Positions 25,635 to 34,862 of a stretch of DNA of 64,000 nt are shown here, one piece after another. How positions within the stretch are numbered: the stretch's first letter is position 1; each line of letters opens with the position of its first letter. This DNA comes from Peptoclostridium sp965368085. Its GTDB lineage: Bacteria > Bacillota > Clostridia > Peptostreptococcales > Peptostreptococcaceae. The DNA lies in the NCBI GenBank assembly GCA_965368085.1, contig CBDULP010000009.1:1-64000 (forward strand), written 5' to 3'. The notes under the pieces were generated by a model. That model was not told the origin of the DNA, did not search any database, and was given only the letters and a program-made list of their open reading frames with translations. Position numbers and translations under genes: made by a program.

Positions 25635-26422
25635 TGCTTATATCCATAGTGGTTCCCGTATACAACAGCAGCGATTCGCTGGTGCGCCTTGTGGCAGAAA
25701 TTGAAAACGCCCTTTCAGGCCATGACTTCGAGATCATATTCGTGGACGACTCAAGCCAAGACGACAGCTTTGAAGTGCTCAAAGAGCTTTGCAGCAGCTC
25801 AAAAAAAATACGCGCCATAAGGCTTTCCAGAAATTACGGGCAGCAAAACGCGCTGCTGTGCGGCATAAGGCATTCAGGCGGAGACTTCGTCGTTACAATG
25901 GACGATGACCTGCAGCACGATCCCGCATATATAAAAGACATGCTCTCGTGCATTCAAAAAGGGTACGACTGCATATACGCCGTTTCGAAAGTGCAAAAAC
26001 AGTCGCTTTACAGAAAAGCAGGCTCAAAGCTCACAGGGCTTTTTTTCAGGGCGGCTTTCAACCTTCCCAAGGGCGCAAAGGTCAGTAGCTTTCGCATGAT
26101 GACGCGCGATGCCGCCTCAAAGACCGGCCAGTGCACAGAATCATTCGTATACATATCCGCGGTGATGCTGAGATTTACGAAAAACATACTCTGCATTGAA
26201 ACAGCCCACAGGCAAAGGGTTTATGGAAGCTCCAACTACAGCTTCAAAAAGCTTTTCATGCTTTTTGCAAAGCTCGCAATTTACTATGTCGACATATTCC
26301 CGTTCACCCTGCTTAAATCTGCCCTGCCTGACAGGGAGCAATATAAAATAGAAAGCGTTTTGGGCTTCAATACCGCATGCGGCGATGCTTTAGAAAAATC
26401 CAAATCTCGAAGGGTGGTGTAG
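25634..26422 (+). CDS. Family 2 glycosyltransferase, DPM1/ArnC-like
   Basis: This 262-residue GT-A enzyme has ISIVVPVYNSSDSL, FVDDSSQD and MDDDLQHDP (Asp90-92), as in polyprenyl-phosphate sugar transferases. The C-terminal transmembrane pair of ArnC/GtrB proteins is absent, so it ends as a soluble or peripheral protein. It is translationally coupled to the aminotransferase (TGATG) and followed 2 bp later by the ATP-grasp gene. It could transfer the amino sugar to a lipid carrier. Confidence 0.8.
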   Translation: MLISIVVPVYNSSDSLVRLVAEIENALSGHDFEIIFVDDSSQDDSFEVLKELCSSSKKIRAIRLSRNYGQQNALLCGIRHSGGDFVVTMDDDLQHDPAYIKDMLSCIQKGYDCIYAVSKVQKQSLYRKAGSKLTGLFFRAAFNLPKGAKVSSFRMMTRDAASKTGQCTESFVYISAVMLRFTKNILCIETAHRQRVYGSSNYSFKKLFMLFAKLAIYYVDIFPFTLLKSALPDREQYKIESVLGFNTACGDALEKSKSRRVV

Positions 26423-26424
26423 CG

Positions 26425-27672
26425 ATGAAACTAATGATAGTAGGGGCCGGCCCCCTCCAGGTAAACGCAATAAAAAGAGCCCGGGACATGGGAATATCTG
26501 TTGTGGCTTCAGATTACAGGCCGGATTCCATAGGAAAAAGCCACTCCGATTTTTGCGTGCTTGCCGATGCGTTTGATGCGGCTGCAACGACGGATGCTGC
26601 CAGATCATTCGCCGTAGACGGAATAATGACAGTCGGCACCGACCAGCCCGTGCTTACAGTGGCGAAGGCGTCGCAGGCCCTGGGCCTTGCCTGTCCATGG
26701 ACTGTGGATACAGCACTTCTTGCCACGAATAAAAAGCATATGAAAAACAGGTTTGAAGAATGCAGCATACCATCTGTGCCTTTTAGAATAATCGGACGCG
26801 GCTTTTCCGATGAAGAGCTTGACGGGCTGCGCACTCCCCTTGTGGTAAAGCCGCTCGACAGCCAGGGGCAAAGGGGTATATTCAAGCTCCAGCGCAAAGA
26901 GCAGGTCAGGGAAATGTTTGAGCACGTCATAAAACATTCAAGGGCAGACGAGATAATAGTTGAGGAGTACTATGAAAGCAGCGAAGTCACTGTCAGCGGC
27001 TGGGCCCTCAACGGCAAGGCCCATGTTCTTACGATAACCGACAGGGTGTGCTTTGAGGACGAGAACAAGATAGGAATATGCACATCACATGAGTTCCCTT
27101 CCATGCACATGAAAAGCTTCGGGGATGAAATAATAGAAATCACCCAGGACATAGTGGACGGCTTTGGAATCAAAAACGGCCCGCTCTATTTCCAAATGCT
27201 CATAGGCGCAAAGGGCGTAAAGGTGAACGAAATAGCCTGCAGAATAGGCGGCGCATACGAGGACATTTCAATACCCCTTATAACCGGCGTGGACATACTG
27301 GGCCTTAACATAGACATATCACTTGGAAAATCACCCGACTACTCGGCTCTTTTAAGCTATGACATTAAAAGCTGTGCCAAAAAGATGTCCGTGCAGCTTT
27401 TCTTTGCAAAGCCGGGGAAAATAGAGTCCCTAACCCATTTGGATGAAGTGCTCTCGCTTGATGGAGTATGCTTTGCAGGGTACAATTTTTCAAAGGGAGA
27501 TGTGGTGCCTTCAATACAAAACGCCACACAGAGGGCAGGCTTTGCAGGTGTGCTGGCAGATGACGAAAAAAGCTTAAGCTCAAGGCTTGAAGCCCTTTAC
27601 GAGAGCATGAGCTTTACAGACAACTTTGGAGACGAGCTCATACTTCGCGGAAAATCCAGACATCACAAATAA
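26425..27672 (+). CDS. ATP-grasp ligase
   Basis: This 415-residue ATP-grasp enzyme has a pre-ATP-grasp Rossmann domain MKLMIVGAGPLQVNAIKRAR, then the ATP-binding core (TPLVVKPLDSQGQRGIFK, EIIVEEYYESSEVTVSG) and VNEIACRIGGAYED with the Mg ligands. It is of the PurK/carbamoyl-phosphate type that joins a carboxylate to an amine. The start at 26425 follows AAGGGTGG. In context with an aminotransferase and a GT2 it may acylate an amino sugar with an amino acid; that is inference. Confidence 0.75.
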   Translation: MKLMIVGAGPLQVNAIKRARDMGISVVASDYRPDSIGKSHSDFCVLADAFDAAATTDAARSFAVDGIMTVGTDQPVLTVAKASQALGLACPWTVDTALLATNKKHMKNRFEECSIPSVPFRIIGRGFSDEELDGLRTPLVVKPLDSQGQRGIFKLQRKEQVREMFEHVIKHSRADEIIVEEYYESSEVTVSGWALNGKAHVLTITDRVCFEDENKIGICTSHEFPSMHMKSFGDEIIEITQDIVDGFGIKNGPLYFQMLIGAKGVKVNEIACRIGGAYEDISIPLITGVDILGLNIDISLGKSPDYSALLSYDIKSCAKKMSVQLFFAKPGKIESLTHLDEVLSLDGVCFAGYNFSKGDVVPSIQNATQRAGFAGVLADDEKSLSSRLEALYESMSFTDNFGDELILRGKSRHHK

Positions 27673-27699
27673 AGCTTCGAAAGGAGAGAAAGGGCGGTA

Positions 27700-28674
27700 A
27701 TGCGCCCGCATTTTATGAAAAAATATATTTCTGTTTTAATTGCAATTATGTTATCCATTTCTTCAATAGGCTGCAGCGACTCGGGAAAAAGCGCTACCCC
27801 AAAAAGCGTAAAGATTGCGCAGCAGTACGGAATAGCATACGCTCCGATTGAGATAATGAAGGAAAAGGGATTTTTGGAAAACGAACTCGAAGGATACTCC
27901 GTAGAGTGGGTTAAACTCGGCAATACGGCATCAATAAGGGAAGCCGCGATATCGGGCAATATAGACGTCGCATTCATGGGGATACCCCCATTTTTGATAA
28001 GCATCGACAATGGAATGGACTGGAAGCTTTTCAGCGGACTTTCAAAAGCTCCCCTAGGACTCGTTTCAAATGACGAGCGCATAAAAAATCTTTCAGACTT
28101 TAATCAGGAAGACAAGATAGCCCTTCCCCAGCCGGGAAGCATTCAGCACATACTTTTGTCGATGGCTTGCGAGAAGGAGCTTTCAAACGCAAATGCCCTG
28201 GACAACAACCTCGTAACTCTCAACCATCCCGACGGCATGAGCGCGCTCATGTCAAAAGAATCCGTAAAAGCTCACTTCACTTCGCCTCCATTCGTATTCC
28301 AGGAGCTCGAAGATGAAGGCAACCACCTTGTAATAAGCGGAGCACAGGCCATGGGCGGCGAGTTCACATTCATAGCTGCGGCTGCGACAAAACAGTTTTA
28401 CGAAGGCGACAGCGCAGCATACAAGGCTCTGAAGGCGGCACTTTCAAAATCCATAGACTACATGAATTCAAACAGGGACAAATCAGCGAAAATTCTTTCA
28501 AAGGCTTACGGCATAAGCCCGGAGAAACTGTCGGAGTACCTCTCCCATGAGGAAATGGAATATTCTCAGGAGATAGACGGCATAGAAAAATTCTCGGACT
28601 TCATGAAAAGAAGCGGCTATATAAAAAGCAGCTACTCGAAACAAGAAGTGATGTGGCCCGAGCATGCAGAGTAG
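27700..28674 (+). CDS. NitT/TauT-type solute-binding lipoprotein
   Basis: This 324-residue lipoprotein (SSIGC25) is in the nitrate/sulfonate/taurine binding family: IAQQYGIAYAPIEIMKEKGF at the N-terminus, GNIDVAFMGIPPFLISIDNG in the first lobe. It overlaps the permease gene by 11 bp. An ABC cassette follows, so this is a complete SsuABC-like importer. The substrate is unknown and may relate to the ligase operon 28 bp upstream. Confidence 0.8.
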   Translation: MRPHFMKKYISVLIAIMLSISSIGCSDSGKSATPKSVKIAQQYGIAYAPIEIMKEKGFLENELEGYSVEWVKLGNTASIREAAISGNIDVAFMGIPPFLISIDNGMDWKLFSGLSKAPLGLVSNDERIKNLSDFNQEDKIALPQPGSIQHILLSMACEKELSNANALDNNLVTLNHPDGMSALMSKESVKAHFTSPPFVFQELEDEGNHLVISGAQAMGGEFTFIAAAATKQFYEGDSAAYKALKAALSKSIDYMNSNRDKSAKILSKAYGISPEKLSEYLSHEEMEYSQEIDGIEKFSDFMKRSGYIKSSYSKQEVMWPEHAE

Positions 28675-29443
28675 AAAAAGCGGCATATTCAAAAAAGCTT
28701 TTTTCATAGCAATAGTTTGCATAATATGGCAGATGGTCGCACTAAGCGGAGCGTACCCTGCAATGCTTTTTCCTCCAATAGTCGAAATAGCCCGCAGCGG
28801 GTATGATGCTACAATAAGCGGGGAGCTGCCCAGGCAGCTCTTCTTTTCCCTTGTGATAATATCAAAGGGAATAGCCCTAGGATCGGCCCTTTCAATAGCG
28901 CTTCTTTGTGTCTCAAAGACATCGGCGCTTGCAAGGGATATTGTGGACACTCTAATTTCAGTGCTCCACCCCCTTCCTGGAATCGCTGTATTGCCCCTTG
29001 TTATTCTGTGGCTTGGCGTCGGGGAGAATTCTGTACTGTTTGTAATAGTCCACTCCGTTCTTTGGCCCATGCTCACAAACATAATGAGCGGTGTCGACTC
29101 CATTTCGCCAGTGTACATCCAGACTGGAGAAAACTACGGCTTCACGCCCTTTGAAATGCTTCGCGAAGTTTACATCCCAGCGTCAATGCCCAGCATAATA
29201 TCGGGTCTTAGGATATCTTGGGCCAGGTCGTGGAGGGCGCTTATAAGCTCTGAAATGGTCTTCGGGGCCATAGGCTCCACTGGAGGCATAGGCTGGTTCA
29301 TATTCCAAAAAAGGGTCTTCATGGACACCAGCGGAATGTATGCGGGGCTGTTTTTAATAATAATAGTGGGCGTTTTAATTGAAGACATTGTCTTTTTTGC
29401 CCTTGAAAAACGCACAGTTGAAAAGTGGGGTATGAAGTCATGA
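28664..29443 (+). CDS. NitT/TauT-type ABC permease
   Basis: This 259-residue permease has six helices with the SsuC-type block LRISWARSWRALISSEMVFGA and EAA-like sequence EMLREVYIPASMPSIISG. It overlaps both neighbours (11 bp and 4 bp), so the three genes are translationally coupled. Confidence 0.85.
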   Translation: MQSRKSGIFKKAFFIAIVCIIWQMVALSGAYPAMLFPPIVEIARSGYDATISGELPRQLFFSLVIISKGIALGSALSIALLCVSKTSALARDIVDTLISVLHPLPGIAVLPLVILWLGVGENSVLFVIVHSVLWPMLTNIMSGVDSISPVYIQTGENYGFTPFEMLREVYIPASMPSIISGLRISWARSWRALISSEMVFGAIGSTGGIGWFIFQKRVFMDTSGMYAGLFLIIIVGVLIEDIVFFALEKRTVEKWGMKS

Positions 29444-30168
29444 TAAAGCTATCAAGCATAAACAAGTCATATTCAAACCATCAGGTGCTGAAAAATGTGA
29501 ACATTGAAATAGGCAGGGGTGAATTCACTGTTATAGTCGGAAAATCCGGCTGCGGAAAATCCACTCTTTTAAAGATACTCGGCTCATTCGAAAAGCCGGA
29601 CAGCGGCGAGCTTCTCATGAGCGGCAATGTCTTACGGCGCCCGTCAATTGACAGGATTATGGTATTTCAGGACTTTTCACAGCTTTTTCCCTGGAAAAGC
29701 ATAATAGAAAATGTCCTCACGCCTCTAAAAAAGAAACATCCGAGACTTTCGGCGGGCGAGCTTTCAAGCCGAGCCAGCCAAATGCTATCGCTTGTGGGGC
29801 TTGAAGGCTATTCCGCCTACCATCCACACCAGCTATCCGGAGGCATGAAGCAGCGCGCCGCAATAGCAAGGGCCATGGTGACAAATCCCGATGTCCTTCT
29901 CATGGACGAGCCGTTTGCAAGCCTTGACGCCATTTCAAGGGAGGAGCTTCAAAAACTCACGCTCTCAATTTGGGAAAAATACAGTGCAACCATAGTATTC
30001 ATAACACATGACATTTCAGAAGCTGTCCTGCTGTCTACCCAAATACTCCTTATGGACACCGCCGGCGGCATACAGCGCATTGAAAACCCCCTTTCGCTCG
30101 ATGAAAAAAATCCGGATACGCAGGCGTTCATACTTTTCAAAAAAAAGATAGCCGGCCTCATAAAATAG
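29440..30168 (+). CDS. NitT/TauT-type ABC ATPase
   Basis: This 242-residue ATPase has Walker A GKSGCGKST, VFQDFSQLFPWKS Q-loop typical of SsuB/TauB, signature LSGGMKQRAAIARAM, and Walker B VLLMDEPFASLD. The start at 29440 overlaps the permease stop by 4 bp (ATGA). Its stop lies inside the terminator hairpin shared with the convergent glycosyltransferase gene. Confidence 0.87.
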   Translation: MIKLSSINKSYSNHQVLKNVNIEIGRGEFTVIVGKSGCGKSTLLKILGSFEKPDSGELLMSGNVLRRPSIDRIMVFQDFSQLFPWKSIIENVLTPLKKKHPRLSAGELSSRASQMLSLVGLEGYSAYHPHQLSGGMKQRAAIARAMVTNPDVLLMDEPFASLDAISREELQKLTLSIWEKYSATIVFITHDISEAVLLSTQILLMDTAGGIQRIENPLSLDEKNPDTQAFILFKKKIAGLIK

Positions 30169-30177
30169 GCCGGCTAT
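30148..30177. terminator. Terminator shared by two convergent genes
   Basis: ATAGCCGGCCT (30148-30158) and its perfect complement (30167-30177) enclose CATAAAAT. The stops of both the ABC ATPase (+) and the GT-C gene (-) lie within it. A run of eight T follows on the minus strand; on the plus strand only TTTC. Confidence 0.8.
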
Positions 30178-31754
30178 TTCACCTTGTATATCCAAACCTG
30201 CCAGTTGTTTTCCCCTACATATTCGGCTATGCGGCTTCCGTACGTTCTGTCCGTAAACGAATGCACCAATGCGCATCTGGTCTCCACAAAGTCCTTTAGC
30301 TCTTCGTGATAATACCCTGGATCGCCATAAAACGCATCCCACATGGGCGAGGTCTGGCTTATATAGTCAAGCTCCTCAAGATATATTATGTATTCAATTC
30401 CCCTGCTTTCCATGTACTCCTGCACGCTTATTCCATCTTTTTTGGCATAGTAGAGATTCCTGTAGTCCAAAAGCTTTCCATTTTCGAAAAAATACTCCGC
30501 ATTGAGATTCCCGAAAGTCATGCTGTCCGGCTCTATGGCCGTTCCTATTTCCTGAATGTAGTCTCCGTATGAATACTCCATATAGGGCATTACCTGCCCG
30601 TAGGAGTGGACAATCTGAAGAGCCAAAAGAACTGATACGACAAAGCTCACAGCTGGTTTTCCCGCTCTCAGGCTGTTCTTCGCCAGCTTCAAAAGCACTG
30701 CAAGCATAAGGTACATTACCGGAAATATCAGCACTATGCTCGTCTGGTTGTACCTGCCTATTATGACATAGCCGATGTTTATTCCCACGGCCATAAGCAC
30801 AAGCCTTGATATTTGCGGTGAGTTCTCGCTTTTAAGCGCCACCGCCAACAGCGACAAGGCAAATATCAGTATGAACGCCACGAAGTGAAACCTTATATCC
30901 GGCGTATAGTATGTTCCGCTTCTCATTTCGTACAGCTTCGAGTAAAACGGAGCTATCCCAGCAACCTTTGAAATGATCGAATCGCCCGCTCCAAGTGTTT
31001 CCCCGTATGCAGAATAGTCTGATACGAAATTCATATTCAATATGAAGCTTGTGACCACAAATATGGAGGCTGCCGCCCCGGTGGCCGATATGAAAGCCAG
31101 CATCTGAGAGATTCTCAGCCTCTTTGCCATTACATCGTATGTGTACAAAATACCCATCGAAACTGCCAGTATGAAGCTGTTGGGGTGAATCCCCGCTCCC
31201 ATTCCGCAGATCAAGCCTCCGACAACATGCATTCTCAGCCTACGTTCCTCACTTTTTTCAAGAGACCTGAAATAGACATATAAAAGGCATATCTGGATTG
31301 CCACAATGACTATCTCCTGCCTTGCGAATCCGCTTGCATATGTAAACTGTATGTCAGCCCCCATAAGTGCCGCCACAAAAACCGCAAGTATCCTGTCTCC
31401 CGTGACAAGTCTGCAAGCCCTGTAGAATGCATATATTGAAAATGCGCCAAATATTATAGAGAGCATCCTGAAGCTGAATATGCTGTAGCCCATGAGCTTT
31501 AAAAATGGCATTTGCATTATGTGAAATATCACCTTTATGGCATGCGGCTTTCTCGGATACGTATCAAAAAACGTCTCCGTGACACCCATGCTGCCGCTTT
31601 GAAGCATGTTTCTTGTAAGTCCGCTAAGCCACGGCTCGTCTGAGTGCACAAACGGAAAATGATCAGCCATAAGAACATGGCCCATAAAAAAAACAAATAT
31701 ATAACAAAGAAGAATATAATTTTTTTCAATTAAAAGTTTTTTCAATCTGTTCAT
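30174..31754 (-). CDS. GT-C membrane glycosyltransferase (ArnT/PMT-like)
   Basis: This 526-residue integral membrane protein has about ten helices and the first-loop acidic motif HSDEPWLSG, as in ArnT/PMT-type transferases that use polyprenyl-phosphate sugars. IHPNSFILA and GRYNQTSIVLIFPV are further family-like loops. A soluble extracellular C-terminal part (about 120 residues) follows the last helix. The ATG at 31754 is the first after an AGGAGG, although the spacing (about 13 bases) is long. It may use the lipid-linked sugar made by the neighbouring GT2. Confidence 0.7.
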   Translation of the reverse strand: MNRLKKLLIEKNYILLCYIFVFFMGHVLMADHFPFVHSDEPWLSGLTRNMLQSGSMGVTETFFDTYPRKPHAIKVIFHIMQMPFLKLMGYSIFSFRMLSIIFGAFSIYAFYRACRLVTGDRILAVFVAALMGADIQFTYASGFARQEIVIVAIQICLLYVYFRSLEKSEERRLRMHVVGGLICGMGAGIHPNSFILAVSMGILYTYDVMAKRLRISQMLAFISATGAAASIFVVTSFILNMNFVSDYSAYGETLGAGDSIISKVAGIAPFYSKLYEMRSGTYYTPDIRFHFVAFILIFALSLLAVALKSENSPQISRLVLMAVGINIGYVIIGRYNQTSIVLIFPVMYLMLAVLLKLAKNSLRAGKPAVSFVVSVLLALQIVHSYGQVMPYMEYSYGDYIQEIGTAIEPDSMTFGNLNAEYFFENGKLLDYRNLYYAKKDGISVQEYMESRGIEYIIYLEELDYISQTSPMWDAFYGDPGYYHEELKDFVETRCALVHSFTDRTYGSRIAEYVGENNWQVWIYKVK

Positions 31755-31844
31755 GCCAAAATCCCAGCCTCCTCCGATCAACCCTTTGCCTTTGATTTTA
31801 ACCCAATAAACCAAGTGTTTAAAGTGTATTTTTCCATATGATTC

Positions 31845-31880
31845 ATCAGTTATTCAGATAGTATATCAGTTTTTCTGATA
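31845..31880 (+). promoter_or_regulatory. Tandem operator-like repeats upstream of the rhodanese genes
   Basis: ATCAGTTATTCAGATA (31845-31860) and ATCAGTTTTTCTGATA (31865-31880) differ at two positions and are exactly 20 bp apart. The second is a palindrome (ATCAG, 5, CTGAT). TATAAT boxes follow at 31893 and 31903 but no good -35 is present, as expected for an activated promoter. Confidence 0.45.
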
Positions 31881-32022
31881 TCTATTCACGGTTATAATGA
31901 TATATAATGAAAGCGTTAACATTGATGATTGTTTAACAATTGGCGTGCTTGGCAATTTCCCGATTACAAGCAGCATAAAGTATTTAACAATTCCCTCTAT
32001 AATTTATTCAAGGAGGTCCCAA

Positions 32023-32940
32023 ATGAACACAAGAGGCATCACAGTCAAAAAAAGCCTTATGGCCCTTGTGCTTACATTCACCATGTTAATGGCGGCTGCA
32101 TGTGCAAATGCCACACAGTATTCTGAATCTGAAGACATAGTTGAATCAGGCGCAGTTTTGGAACTCATGAAAAGCAGCGGCTACGTGCTGGTCGACGCAA
32201 GAGCCGGAAAAGACTACAGAAAAGGCCACATAGAAGGTGCTATAAGCATACCGGACTCCAGTTTCGTGTCAAACAGTCCTGTTAAGAATATGGCTCCTTC
32301 AAAAGATGAGTTTGAAAAGCTAATGTCCCAAAAGGGCATAAAAAATTCAGACGCGGTTTTAATATATGATGACAGCATGGGGGTTAACGCATCAAGGCTT
32401 TGGTGGACAATGAAGCTTTACGGACATAAGAACGTAAAAGTTGTAAACGGCGGAGCAAAAGCACTTTTAAGCGAAGGTCTTGCCGTAACCGCTAAATCGC
32501 CTGCGACTTCGCAGACAGACTATTCCGTATCCGAAATGGACAAGAACATAATAGCCAGCATAGGCGAGGTCGAGTCCGCATGTACAAATCCTTCTGAAAA
32601 CACAGTCATTCTCGACGTAAGAACGAGTGCAGAATACAATGCAGGTCACATACCTGGAGCAATTCTATATCCGCATGAAAACAACGTGTATTCCGACGGC
32701 ACATTCAAGTCCGCAAGGGATATATACCTTGACTATTCGGATCTTGGAATAGAAAAAGACAGTAACGTGATACTATACTGCAAATCCTCTTTCAGGGCCG
32801 CGCAGACAATGCTTCTGTTGAAGCAGGCTGGTTTCGAAAACTTAAAGGTTTATGACGGAGCATATCTTGAGTGGAGTGCAAAGGGAATGCCTGTTGAATC
32901 ACCTTCAGGCGCACCCGTATCCTCTCAGGACGCTTCTTAA
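32023..32940 (+). CDS. Exported rhodanese-like lipoprotein, tandem domains
   Basis: This 305-residue lipoprotein (MAAAC27) has two rhodanese domains, like thiosulfate sulfurtransferases. The first (about 38-155) has VLVDARAGKDYRKGHIEGA but an Asp pair (YDDSMG, 116-117) where the loop Cys should be. The second (about 180-295) keeps Cys253 in LYCKSSFRAAQ. That division, inactive N-domain and active C-domain, is classic for the family. AGGAGG precedes the ATG. A second rhodanese lipoprotein follows 32 bp later. It probably handles sulfur, polysulfide or thiosulfate outside the membrane. Confidence 0.85.
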   Translation: MNTRGITVKKSLMALVLTFTMLMAAACANATQYSESEDIVESGAVLELMKSSGYVLVDARAGKDYRKGHIEGAISIPDSSFVSNSPVKNMAPSKDEFEKLMSQKGIKNSDAVLIYDDSMGVNASRLWWTMKLYGHKNVKVVNGGAKALLSEGLAVTAKSPATSQTDYSVSEMDKNIIASIGEVESACTNPSENTVILDVRTSAEYNAGHIPGAILYPHENNVYSDGTFKSARDIYLDYSDLGIEKDSNVILYCKSSFRAAQTMLLLKQAGFENLKVYDGAYLEWSAKGMPVESPSGAPVSSQDAS

Positions 32941-32972
32941 GCACATATAAAAAATAATTAGGAGGAAACCAA

Positions 32973-33914
32973 ATGAAAAAGCTATTGTCACTACTGATCA
33001 TCCTTATCCTTTCAATCAGCATGGCTGCATGTGGAAGCCAGGAGGCCCCTGCAGAAGAAGCTCCAGCAATGGAAGCACAAGATCAGGCAAGCGCCGATTT
33101 TGACATGGAATCTGCCGTAAACGACTATTTTGCATCAATGCCTGACCACATATACAAGATAAATCAAAAGGAATTTGTAGAAATGGTTAAGGCCGGAGAC
33201 GACATGGTTGTGCTTGACATAAGACAGCCTGACGTATATGGAAAATCGCACATAAAGGGCGCTGTAAACCTTCCTTGGGGAAGCGCTATATCAGACAACC
33301 TTTCAAAGATACCTCAGGACAAGCCCGTGTTCGTATACTGCTACAGCGGACAGACTGCCGGACAGGCCGTTGCTACTCTTAACATGGCGGGATTCGATGC
33401 AAGAAGCGTAAACTTAGGATGGGATCTTGGGATATCAAAAGTTGCAGGATATGAAGAGGCAACTGAAACTGAATCAAACGTACTTGCTGAAGACGTTACA
33501 TCTATAGACCCTGCTCTTCAAGCCGCTCTTGACGAGTACTACGCTGGTCTTGCAGCTGTAAAGGGAACTGAGTATGCAAACTACAAGATATCTGAAAAAG
33601 ACCTGAAAGCGAAAGTTGACGCTGAAGATGACAGCATATACATCCTTTCAATAAGAGATGCGGAAGACTTCGCAAAAGGACATATAAAGGGCGCTTCAAA
33701 TATACCTTGGGGGGCTGGAATGGAAAAAGAGTTCTCAACTCTTCCAATGGACAAGAAAATAGTGGTTTACTGCTACACCGGACAGACTGCCGGACAGACA
33801 GTTGCAGGGCTTAAGCTACTAGGATATGACGCTGTTTCTCTTAACGGAGGAATGGGAATGGACGCTAACGCTCCAAGCGGATGGGCAAACAAGGGATACG
33901 AGGTTGTGCAATAA
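32973..33914 (+). CDS. Exported rhodanese-like lipoprotein, two active domains
   Basis: This 313-residue lipoprotein (SMAAC20) has an Ala/Glu-rich linker and two rhodanese domains, both with intact active loops of the same type: CYSGQTAGQ (Cys123) and CYTGQTAGQ (Cys267). Each is preceded by a ~20-residue helical segment (VNDYFASMPDHIYKI and LDEYYAGLAAVKG), showing internal duplication. It is co-transcribed with the preceding rhodanese gene and followed by a strong terminator. Confidence 0.87.
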   Translation: MKKLLSLLIILILSISMAACGSQEAPAEEAPAMEAQDQASADFDMESAVNDYFASMPDHIYKINQKEFVEMVKAGDDMVVLDIRQPDVYGKSHIKGAVNLPWGSAISDNLSKIPQDKPVFVYCYSGQTAGQAVATLNMAGFDARSVNLGWDLGISKVAGYEEATETESNVLAEDVTSIDPALQAALDEYYAGLAAVKGTEYANYKISEKDLKAKVDAEDDSIYILSIRDAEDFAKGHIKGASNIPWGAGMEKEFSTLPMDKKIVVYCYTGQTAGQTVAGLKLLGYDAVSLNGGMGMDANAPSGWANKGYEVVQ

Positions 33915-33938
33915 GATCTAATTTCATAAATATCCATC

Positions 33939-33971
33939 AAAAAAGCCGGAACAAAATGTTCCGGCTTTTTT
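33939..33971 (+). terminator. Terminator of the rhodanese operon
   Basis: AAAAAAGCCGGAACA and its perfect 15-bp complement enclose an AAA loop and end in TTTTTT. It lies 24 bp after the stop. Confidence 0.9.
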
Positions 33972-34045
33972 GCAGTAATTTATACTCCTATTGATATACA
34001 GACCCGCTTTCCAATTGAAGTTCTTCGTCATATATAAAGTAAAAT

Positions 34046-34076
34046 AGACAGCCCTATTGTCAGGCTGTCTGTTTTT
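34046..34076. terminator. Hairpin after the cystine transporter operon
   Basis: AGACAGCC (34046-34053) and GGCTGTCT (34063-34070) form an 8-bp stem followed by GTTTTTTAT on the plus strand and ATTTTAC on the minus strand. It lies 40 bp beyond the minus-strand ATPase stop and may act in either direction. Confidence 0.6.
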
Positions 34077-34114
34077 TATGTTTTGGAAATTATTTGGGCT
34101 GTACACAAGACATT

Positions 34115-34852
34115 CTACATCCTTGAAACCTTGCTGAGAAACTTTGCAGTCCTTTCATTTTGGGGATTTTCAAATATCTCCTTGGGGCTGCCCTGTTCCA
34201 CTATGTATCCGCCATCCATGAATATCACCCTGTCCGCAGCCTCTCTTGCAAAGCCCATCTCATGAGTCACTATTATCATGGTCATGTGGTTTTTGGCGAG
34301 CTCCTTTATTACATCAAGAACCTCCCCCACAAGCTCAGGGTCAAGAGCCGAAGTTGGCTCGTCAAAAAGGATTATGTCTGGGTTCACGGCCATGGCCCTG
34401 CCTATGCCGATCCTCTGCTGCTGCCCTCCCGAAAGCTGTGAAGGATAGCTGTCCCTCTTGTCCTCCAGCCCCACCTGCTGGAGTATTTTCATGCCTATTC
34501 TGTCTGCCTCTTCCCTTGGCATGTTCTTGACCACTGTAAGTGGCTCGGTTATATTTTGAATCGCCGTCTTGTTCTTGAAAAGGTTGTAGCTTTGAAAGAC
34601 CATAGAGGTTCTCTTCCTGAGCTCATGTATGTCCTTTTTAGTGACGCTCTTTGCATCCACATCCAAGTCACCTATGCTTATCATCCCTGCATCCGGAGTC
34701 TCCAGGTAGTTCATGCACCTTAGCAGAGTCGACTTTCCCGTCCCCGACGGCCCTATTACTGCAACAACTTCGCCTTTCTCTATTTCAAGATCCACGCCTT
34801 TTAACACTTCAAGCTCTCCAAACCTCTTTTTCAAGTTTTCTATTTTTATCAT
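34115..34852 (-). CDS. Polar amino-acid ABC transporter ATPase
   Basis: This 245-residue GlnQ/TcyC-like ATPase has Walker A GPSGTGKST, signature LSGGQQQRIGIGRAM, and Walker B IILFDEPTSALDPEL. It is the third gene of the SBP-permease-ATPase operon, 10 bp after the permease. Confidence 0.87.
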   Translation of the reverse strand: MIKIENLKKRFGELEVLKGVDLEIEKGEVVAVIGPSGTGKSTLLRCMNYLETPDAGMISIGDLDVDAKSVTKKDIHELRKRTSMVFQSYNLFKNKTAIQNITEPLTVVKNMPREEADRIGMKILQQVGLEDKRDSYPSQLSGGQQQRIGIGRAMAVNPDIILFDEPTSALDPELVGEVLDVIKELAKNHMTMIIVTHEMGFAREAADRVIFMDGGYIVEQGSPKEIFENPQNERTAKFLSKVSRM

Positions 34853-34862
34853 TCCACTACTC

